64,000 nucleotides of DNA from JAMZMI01 sp963848175 (GTDB lineage Bacteria; Bacteroidota; Bacteroidia; Cytophagales; Cyclobacteriaceae): contig CAWKCO010000007.1 of NCBI GenBank assembly GCA_963848175.1, positions 186,001 to 250,000 on the forward strand. Direction: 5' to 3'. The notes under the pieces were generated by a model that saw only the letters and a list, made by a program, of their open reading frames with translations, ran no database searches and was not told the origin of the DNA. The translations under genes were made by a program, and so were the position numbers. Position 1 is the first letter of the stretch, and each line of letters begins with the position of its first letter. Shown piece after piece: positions 57,949 to 64,000 of the stretch.

Positions 57949-58959
57949 TTAATCCAAATACCATGATTTTATGACCTCAGAGGAAGGTTTGTTCTGTGGT
58001 GTGAAATGTGGGTCTTTTGAGCCTCCATGAGTTCCTTCTAAGTGCCATTTCCATAGAAATCCACCAGCCACCCATGATTCTTTCCAAAAGGTTTCATAAA
58101 AAGCTTGATATGCACTCGATTGGAGAGGAAGGTTGACGTTGCTTTCGGAAGTGTGAACTAGCCAATGCGCTCCTGCTCCAGCATTCGCACTTTGATAGCC
58201 ATACTCTGTAAATAGAATGGGGCATTGATACTGCTCGTTAAGCTGTATAAGTGCTTGTTTCGGTTGCTTCCAAGCACTATTTAATTCTGATAGACTTGGT
58301 GAAGATGATTGAGTCAAAGGGAAATATCCATTTACTCCTATGTAGTCAAGTTTGTCCCAAAAAGTGACTTCATGATAATCATCCCAATTTGCGGCATAAG
58401 TAATTTTTCCAGCGTAAATGTTTCTGATTTTTCTGATAAGTGCTATCCAATATTGTGGACGTTGTTGCACCACTATTCTCATCTCTGTGCCGATACAAAA
58501 CAGGGCAACTTCGTTTTCTTGAGCTATCTGCGCGAAAGTGAGGATATACTTTTCGTACTCCGTTTCCCAGATCAGCCAATGTGCTTCGTTAGTCAGCGTG
58601 TATTCGCCAATCCAGCCACCCGACATCCATACATGGGGTTTTAACATTACTTTCAAATTCAACTGGTGGGCATGATTGATCATTTTTACTGTTCCTTTAG
58701 GTCTCTCACCCCACCATTGTCTTGGCGAATTAAAGTGGACTTGGGGTTCGCTTTGTTTTGAGAAGGCATAAGGAATAATGGCCACCCAAGTGGCGTGAAT
58801 TTCCGAAACCGTTTTTAATTGAGCCAAAGAAGTAGAATCAGAGGGGTTCACCAAACTCACACCGTTAATCTTCGTTGATTGGCCTTGCGTGTGTTGGCAA
58901 TGTATAAGCAATAGAATGCCAGAAACGGTCAAAAGATTTTTTATCAATAACGCCCTCAT
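57949..58959 (-). CDS. GH113-like glycoside hydrolase, lipoprotein or secreted
   Basis: 336 residues. The leader has a cysteine at LLIHCQ (about residue 21) that may act as a lipobox, though not canonical. TIM-barrel of the GH113 type: PRQWWGERPKGTVKMI, LKVMLKPHVWMSGGW, acid/base Glu in ALFCIGTEMRI (about residue 158), nucleophile Glu in CPILFTEYGYQS, and WKWH near the end. GH113 members are beta-mannanases. Adjacent ECF sigma gene is divergent. Substrate not proven. Confidence 0.85.
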   Translation of the reverse strand: MRALLIKNLLTVSGILLLIHCQHTQGQSTKINGVSLVNPSDSTSLAQLKTVSEIHATWVAIIPYAFSKQSEPQVHFNSPRQWWGERPKGTVKMINHAHQLNLKVMLKPHVWMSGGWIGEYTLTNEAHWLIWETEYEKYILTFAQIAQENEVALFCIGTEMRIVVQQRPQYWIALIRKIRNIYAGKITYAANWDDYHEVTFWDKLDYIGVNGYFPLTQSSSPSLSELNSAWKQPKQALIQLNEQYQCPILFTEYGYQSANAGAGAHWLVHTSESNVNLPLQSSAYQAFYETFWKESWVAGGFLWKWHLEGTHGGSKDPHFTPQNKPSSEVIKSWYLD

Positions 58960-59004
58960 TCAGTTAAGAATTCATAATTTGAAGGAAAAATAAAGAAATA
59001 AGAT

Positions 59005-59550
59005 TTGCAAACGACCATTGATATCACTCATCTTTTAGTGAAGCGTCTGAAAAACAAGGATGTGACGGCCCTGGACTATTTGTACGACCACTACTCAGAA
59101 GCCTTGTTCGGGATTATCGAACGTACGCTCAATAATAAGCAAGCAGCCGAAGAAACATTGCACGACGTATTTATCAAAGTATGGAATCAGATTGATAAAT
59201 ATGACGAAAGTAAAGGAACGCTTTTTACTTGGATGTATCGTATTGCACGCAATCAGGCAATAGATAAGAGGCGTTCGAAAGATTTTAAGGCCGATTTAAA
59301 ATCCAATGACATTGATGGTTACGTAAATATTTTCGAATCACCCTCAAATCAGGAAGATTACATTGGATTGTCATCAGTTTTAGAAAAACTTGGTGAAGCG
59401 TGCAAAAAGTTGATTCAACTCAACTTTTTTATGGGCTATTCTCATGCGGAAATTAGTAAGAATGAGGATATGCCTTTAGGGTCTGTAAAGACCAAATTGA
59501 GAAGTTGTTTGAAGAATATTAGAACCCAATTGAGTAGAGATTTTGAATAA
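59005..59550 (+). CDS. ECF-type RNA polymerase sigma factor
   Basis: 181 residues, start TTG at 59005 (no ATG fits). Region 2 (YDHYSEALFGIIERTL, ETLHDVFIKVW, LFTWMYRIARNQAIDKRR) and region 4 (LIQLNFFMGYSHAEISK, LGSVKTKLRSCLKNIRTQL) are clear. It is followed by an anti-sigma gene that overlaps it by 8 bp, so the pair form one operon. ECF sigma factors switch on small stress or envelope regulons; the target promoters are not visible here. Confidence 0.93.
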   Translation: MQTTIDITHLLVKRLKNKDVTALDYLYDHYSEALFGIIERTLNNKQAAEETLHDVFIKVWNQIDKYDESKGTLFTWMYRIARNQAIDKRRSKDFKADLKSNDIDGYVNIFESPSNQEDYIGLSSVLEKLGEACKKLIQLNFFMGYSHAEISKNEDMPLGSVKTKLRSCLKNIRTQLSRDFE

Positions 59551-60322
59551 GCAAGAAATTATTACCGAAGGATATCTGGAGGCTTATGTTACTGGTGATC
59601 TGACCACTGACGAGCAGCAGGAAGTTGAGACCACTTTGTCTTCTGATGAGGAGGTTCGCTCTGAATACTTTAAAATTCAGAAGCTATTTGAATTGCTGTC
59701 TTTTCGTTTTTCCATAGCTCCATCTCCTGTGCTTAAGCGCATGATCATGGAAGACCCAAGTGTGATGAAAAACTTACGCAAACCAGAAAATGACAGCTCA
59801 GGAGGTTGGAATTGGATGATGGCTGCCAGTGTGATGGTGGCAACATTTTCTGCGCTTACAGCATTTTATTTTTGGAATCAGTGGCAAAATACTGACGCAC
59901 AATTGAGCCAGTTGATTTCTCAGAATTTAGAAATGGCTGAACGTTATAACACTGTAAATAATGACTTGACTGATTTGCGATCTGATGTAGCAGTGCTGGT
60001 GAGCCCGGAGTACCAAAGAGTGATTTTGGCAGGAACAGAGAATGCACCTACTTCTAAAGCGGTCGTATATTGGAATGCAACACAAGAGAAAGTCTATTTG
60101 AACAGTACGGCCATGGCAGCTTTGCCTAGTGACAAACAGTATCAGCTGTGGGCTCTCATTGATGGCAAGCCTGTGGATGCGGGTGTTTTTGATCCGTCTG
60201 AAGGTGTTTTCCAAATCATGAAAAACATTGATAAGGCGGATGCATTTGCAGTGACAGTAGAGCCAGTGGGAGGTAGCGAGGCACCAACACTTTCTACATT
60301 GCAAGTGATAGGTAACGTGTAG
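59543..60322 (+). CDS. Anti-sigma factor (RskA/anti-sigma-K type)
   Basis: 259 residues, start TTG overlapping the sigma stop. N-terminal zinc-free anti-sigma helix bundle (LEAYVTGDLTTDEQQEVE), one membrane helix at about 92-110 (WMMAASVMVATFSALTAFYF), a coiled coil and a C-terminal anti-sigma-K domain (KAVVYWNATQEKVYLN, QYQLWALIDGKPVDAGVF). It should hold the sigma factor at the membrane until a signal releases it. Confidence 0.92.
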   Translation: MNKQEIITEGYLEAYVTGDLTTDEQQEVETTLSSDEEVRSEYFKIQKLFELLSFRFSIAPSPVLKRMIMEDPSVMKNLRKPENDSSGGWNWMMAASVMVATFSALTAFYFWNQWQNTDAQLSQLISQNLEMAERYNTVNNDLTDLRSDVAVLVSPEYQRVILAGTENAPTSKAVVYWNATQEKVYLNSTAMAALPSDKQYQLWALIDGKPVDAGVFDPSEGVFQIMKNIDKADAFAVTVEPVGGSEAPTLSTLQVIGNV

Positions 60323-60446
60323 TAGTTGAATTTTGATGAATATTATATAAAGTCCATTTGATAATTACACAAACATTGGCTGTTGGCTGCTTATTGTCAG
60401 ATGGTTATAAAAATTTCTCGTGTAAAAGGCTCATAGCCTCTATGTA

Positions 60447-60487
60447 AAAGAAAGGGGTTCGCATGTGTAATGCGAACCCCTTTCTTT
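60447..60487. terminator. Bidirectional terminator
   Basis: AAAGAAAGGGGTTCGCAT (60447-60464) and its exact complement (60470-60487) form an 18-bp perfect stem with a 5-base loop. It lies between the anti-sigma gene and the convergent helicase gene and can end both transcripts because the stem has A-rich and T-rich outer ends. Confidence 0.85.
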
Positions 60488-60508
60488 ATGAGTTTCCCTG
60501 CGTTGGGT

Positions 60509-61709
60509 TTACCTTCTTTTCTTTCCAAAGGACTTACGTCCGCCACCACCACCTTTGCGTGGTTTGTATTCTGGGCCTTCGCCAATGTATTCAGGAATTT
60601 TCGCTTTTGGCACGGGGTTGCCTAAAAGCTCTTCTATCACAAGCATTTTGTTTTGTTCTTTTTCATTTACGAAAGTGAACGCCGCACCTTTAGAAGCAGC
60701 TCTGGCCGTACGCCCAATTCGGTGAATGTAGTCTTCACCATCATTCGGTACATCAAAGTTGATGACTAAGTCAATGTCTTCTACATCTATACCCCTTGAA
60801 AGAATATCTGTTGCAACCAGAGTTGTGAGTTTTTTTGCTTTGAAAAGGCTTAGAACATCTTCTCTTTGTCTTTGCTCCAAGTCTGAGTGAATTTCCTCAA
60901 CGGCCATTCCAGCCTTTTTTAGATCACGTGTCAGTTGCTTTGCACTGTCTTTTGTAGAACAAAAGACGATCACACTTTTCAGCCAATCTGCTTTAAGTAT
61001 ATGTTTCACCAACGGAATTTTTTGTCCATCATAGCAGATGAAAGCCGCCTGAACGATTTTTTCATTGGGCTTGGATATAGAAATACTTACTTCCTCAGGA
61101 TCATTGAGTATCGCCTTGGCCAACGTGCGAATTTTCGGAGGCATTGTAGCCGAAAAGAGGAGAGACTGTCTTGTCTTTGGTAAAAACGAAATGATCTTGG
61201 TAAGGTCTTCATTGAAGCCCATATCGAGCATTCTGTCGGCTTCATCTAGAATGAGATAGTTGAGTTGGCTTACTTGAACATATTTCATGTTCAGGTGTGC
61301 AATGAGCCTGCCAGGTGTGCCAATAATTATATCAGCACCTTCAGAAAGGGCTTTCTTTTCGCGTTCAAAAGAAGAACCATCGCCTCCACCATATACAGCC
61401 AGCGAACTCACAGAAGTGTAGTACGAGAGGCCTTCAAGCTGCTGGTCTATTTGCACTGCCAGTTCTCTTGTCGGAACGATAATCAAGTGCTTTAATATGA
61501 CCGTCTGAAGGTTCTTGAAGGATTTTGTGAATGACAGGAAGCAAAAAAGCAGCTGTTTTACCCGTACCGGTCTGCGCTGCAGCGATTACGTCTTTGCCTT
61601 GAAGTATGATTGGAATGGTTGCATCTTGTACGGGAGTAGCGTTTTCAAACCCTATCGCCTCTATGCCTTCCTGGAGCTTTGGATCAAGCCCGAATTCTGA
61701 AAATTTCAA
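60509..61709 (-). pseudogene. DEAD-box RNA helicase (RhlE-like), one frameshift
   Basis: The N-terminal part (61709 down to about 61486) has Q-motif FENATPVQDATIPI and Walker A AAAQTGTGKTAAF; then the frame breaks after DGHIKAL. Deleting one base at about 61484 gives IIVPTRELAVQI in frame, followed by GTPGRLIAH, LDEADRMLDMGF, SATMPPK, VIVFCSTKD, LVATDILSRGIDVEDID and YIHRIGRTARA. The whole protein of about 399 residues ends in a basic, glycine-rich tail. Unwinds RNA in ribosome assembly or mRNA decay. Most likely a sequencing error. Confidence 0.88.
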
Positions 61710-61788
61710 TGTGTATTGCTTTTAAATAGATTGCTAAATTAATGAATTAAAGAGAGTTAGCTTATTTTATTTTAATCACTCATCTGGT

Positions 61789-63438
61789 TTATAAACCCAA
61801 AACTTCAATACCTTGTTCAAAGACGATATCTACAGGGATACTTGCGTTTCTAATCGGTTCAAATCAGCTTGAAGTTCTGCGGAAATAATCCCCTTCTCTT
61901 GGAGTAGTTGGCTAGCACGATGTATAATCCCCATCCCCTTGTATAGTTAGAATAAGCTCAGATAGTTTATTTACAGCGAGCTGCATTTGTTTAAAATCTA
62001 CTACAAACTTTCCTTCTTTGTTTTTGGTAAAAGCTCCTTTTTCCTGAAAGAAATTGAAGCAAATCATATTGGCTTTTCCGTGAGAACTCGCAGCGCCAAA
62101 TCGAACAGAGCGCAAAATACCAGCCATGAAAGTAACGTATTGATCTTCCAGCGCTCCTTCGATTTCTCCTTTTTCATGAAGTTGGGTGATCATGTAAAGT
62201 CCCAAAATATCAGCTTTCCCTTCTTCAAGTGCGGTATTGTGTTCTTTCAATGCATCTCTTACACTTCCTTTATCATTTATGGTGTTTTTGATTCCCAGTC
62301 CGTGAGCTACTTCGTGAAACATCGTATTGCTGAAAAAGGCATCAAATGTTACGTTTTTTTGCTGCTCTGTTGCGATTAGGGTTTGTGTGAGATAGGTAAA
62401 AGAATTTCATCAAATTTTGCTTTCATGGCATTCTTTAAGCTGTAATCGACGAGCGCCTTTTTCGAGCTGTACTTGTTCGTCGTTTGGTAAGTTGATGGCT
62501 ATGGTTTTTGCTCCAGCATTACATTCACCCGCATAGAATACTACATCATAAGCATTTAAATCTGCATCGCTTCCTGGAGTTTCTGATTTGTAAGCATCTA
62601 ATACAGGCAGCCCTTGTTGTAACTCGGGAAGAAAACTGACATATTTAGAAAGTCGGTCGCTCCACTTTCTATCTTTGATCAAAACGTAGGCTTCATGCGA
62701 TGTTTTATAGGCATACAGTTTGTCTTCATAATTTTCAATTGGTCCTATCACAATGTCAATCCCATTGTTTTTCATGTCCATCCAAGCCATGTCGCTCGCT
62801 CGATATTCATCCGTGAGTAGCGCTTCCGCTCTTAAGGAAAGGTATTTTTTCAATCCATCATCTTCAGCGAGTGCAGCGCATTCCTGAAGTAACTTGGCCA
62901 CCGTTGCTAATTCATTTTTGAACTGCTCGTGATATGGGATGGTATAAAGTTCGCCGTTGGTATTTCTCCTGATGAAGGTGTAAGGGTCTTTTTTGAGTGG
63001 GAGTGAACTTGCTTCGAATTCCTCTTTGGTCATATCCACCGGATAGAAGTTTGCTCCTTCGGGTTTTGTACCAAAGCCTGCGATGAATGGCTCATCATTG
63101 TTCAATCTGTCCCATGGGCCGTAATTGATTTGAGCATAAGTTCTTGTTGCAGGATCATTGATAGAATCAAAAAATGCCTCCTTGTTACCTAAAGCTTCAT
63201 ACCAAAAGAGGTCATCCATCATTTTTGCTGCTTCTATCAACTTTGGCAACATGGCTCTTTCGTTATTTGTCAAGTCACCCAGATCAGCCGTGAGCTTTAC
63301 CTTTTTATAATCTTCCACTTTGTGTTCAATAGTTTTGATGGTTGTCTCTTCTGTTTCTTTTTTCGAATTGGATGGAGTACAGCTCTGGAGTAAAAGAATC
63401 ACTCCTAAAACCTGAAAGGCATTTTGAAATTTCAGCAT
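61789..63438 (-). pseudogene. M49-like zinc peptidase (dipeptidyl peptidase III family), four frameshifts
   Basis: The first part (63438-62410) has a lipoprotein-like leader with LLQSC (about residue 19) and a body typical of Bacteroidota M49-like proteins. The end runs through three frames: LKNAMKAKFDEILLP (one A extra at 62434-62436), then LTQTLIATEQQKN...FHEVAHGLG (a base missing near 62393), then a break near 61920 giving ASQLLQEKGIISAEL, and another near 61846 giving ASIPVDIVFEQGIEVLGL with the stop at 61789. Zinc motifs: HEVAH and EEGKADILG. With four indels in 0.6 kb this could be a true pseudogene or a poorly sequenced stretch. About 550 residues when repaired. Confidence 0.8.
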
Positions 63439-63489
63439 ATCAGTCTCTTTTTTGGAAAGTTAATGCATCCAAGATTTAAGCGAAAGAAA

Positions 63490-64000
63490 TTAGCGTTGCA
63501 TTAGTTCATTGAGATTTAGAGATCCAAAAAAAACGAGAGCGTCAGGATTGCGAGTCGCTTCTGGTTTGATACCTTGATTATTGATTTTCATTAAAATCTT
63601 CTTCACAGGCACTTCCATTTTCTTTCCACTCAAAGTGTATGGAATTTCAGGTACTGCAATGATTGCGTCAGGTACGTGTCTTGGCGAACCTTGTGTTTTG
63701 AGATTGTGAATGATAATAGGTTTTAAATCCGAGATTTCAACATTCGCATCAAGCACTACAAATAGTGGCATGAAATCTTCTCCATTTTCGAGCTCCAAAT
63801 TAATAATGAGGCTGTCTGAAATTTCTACTATTTTGTCCAATATGGAGTAAATCTCCGCCGTGCCCATTCGTATACCTTTTCGATTGAGTGTAGCATCTGA
63901 TCGGCCTTGGATCGTGATCTGACCATTGTTATCAATTTTTAGCCAATCTCCGTGACACCATTTTCCTTCAAATTGATTGAAGTAGCTTTCCCTATATCGC
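63490..64000 (-). CDS. aacS: Acetoacetyl-CoA synthetase, C-terminal part (5' end cut by window)
   Basis: I translated the minus strand from base 63999: RYRESYFNQFEGKWCHGDWL, then GQITIQGRSDATLNRKGIRM, then GTAEIYSILDKI, matching the end of acetoacetate-CoA ligases. The C-terminal domain has IPYTLSGKKMEVPVKKIL, with the catalytic lysine (GKKMEV). The N-terminal adenylation part lies outside the window. The enzyme activates acetoacetate to acetoacetyl-CoA for ketone-body or poly-hydroxybutyrate use. Confidence 0.93.
   Translation of the reverse strand, partial: RYRESYFNQFEGKWCHGDWLKIDNNGQITIQGRSDATLNRKGIRMGTAEIYSILDKIVEISDSLIINLELENGEDFMPLFVVLDANVEISDLKPIIIHNLKTQGSPRHVPDAIIAVPEIPYTLSGKKMEVPVKKILMKINNQGIKPEATRNPDALVFFGSLNLNELMQR

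Noticed and set aside
60397..60585. 62-codon minus-strand frame
   Set aside because: It runs through the bidirectional terminator hairpin and overlaps the helicase end in another frame.
1..64000. tRNA, rRNA, tmRNA or CRISPR array
   Set aside because: I scanned for T-loop GTTCGANNC clusters, tmRNA-like ends and spaced direct repeats and found none supported.

Overview
The window looks like part of the chromosome of a free-living Bacteroidota bacterium, probably a marine Cytophagales-type organism. The grounds are a type IX secretion C-terminal domain on a large glycoside hydrolase, many short lipoprotein leaders, a fused alpha/beta 2-oxoacid dehydrogenase E1, a Bacteroidota-type RNase P RNA, TAnnTTTG-like -7 promoter boxes, few Shine-Dalgarno sites, and an AT-rich composition. 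This assignment is inference; no rRNA or tRNA gene is present to anchor it. I see no CRISPR array, prophage or intact insertion sequence.

Layout: 0-1.6 kb holds the end of a DUF5009/HGSNAT-like membrane protein and a YfcE-type phosphoesterase. 1.8-5.6 kb is a ter (tellurite/stress) cluster: two TelA-like proteins, a broken TerD-domain gene and a TerF-like VWA protein, all on the minus strand. 6-11.2 kb has a SulP anion transporter, an uncharacterised protein, an MFS transporter, a possible 41-aa ORF and a DUF547 protein. 11.5-15.9 kb is a 1447-aa GH9 enzyme with PA14, CBM6 and T9SS modules. 16-25.3 kb is housekeeping: HNH nuclease, smpB, tsaD, tamB, photolyase and rnpB. 25.4-28.7 kb has an NtrC-like regulator without a DNA-binding domain, a 41-aa lipoprotein with its own promoter, a LuxE-like protein and a larger lipoprotein. 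28.8-35.7 kb is metabolic: fused E1, alanine dehydrogenase, HsdR-N nuclease-like protein, Atg22-like MFS and NDH-2.

The most interesting system is at 35.75-39.87 kb. Four tightly packed genes (C39-like peptidase, RLAN/RimK ATP-grasp ligase, GCS2 carboxylate-amine ligase, N-formylglutamate amidohydrolase) probably make, modify or cleave a small peptide or amide-linked metabolite. They sit 16 bp behind an NDH-2 gene.

40-51.2 kb is signalling: three sensor kinases, a lone receiver, a SixA phosphatase, and a membrane-anchored patatin lipase and monoacylglycerol-lipase-like hydrolase between them. 51.2-64 kb contains a subtilase, aminopeptidase P, a PglD-like acetyltransferase, TrhO, a nucleoside phosphorylase, a GH113-like enzyme, an ECF sigma/anti-sigma pair, a DEAD-box helicase, an M49-like peptidase and the end of acetoacetyl-CoA synthetase.

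Seven genes (terD, the LuxE-like gene, tamB, the patatin gene, one histidine kinase, the DEAD-box helicase and the M49 peptidase) are broken by about twelve single-base indels. In every case the downstream protein sequence is intact in another frame. Because most of these are conserved functional families, uncorrected sequencing error is the simplest explanation, though true decay cannot be excluded, especially for the M49 gene with four indels.
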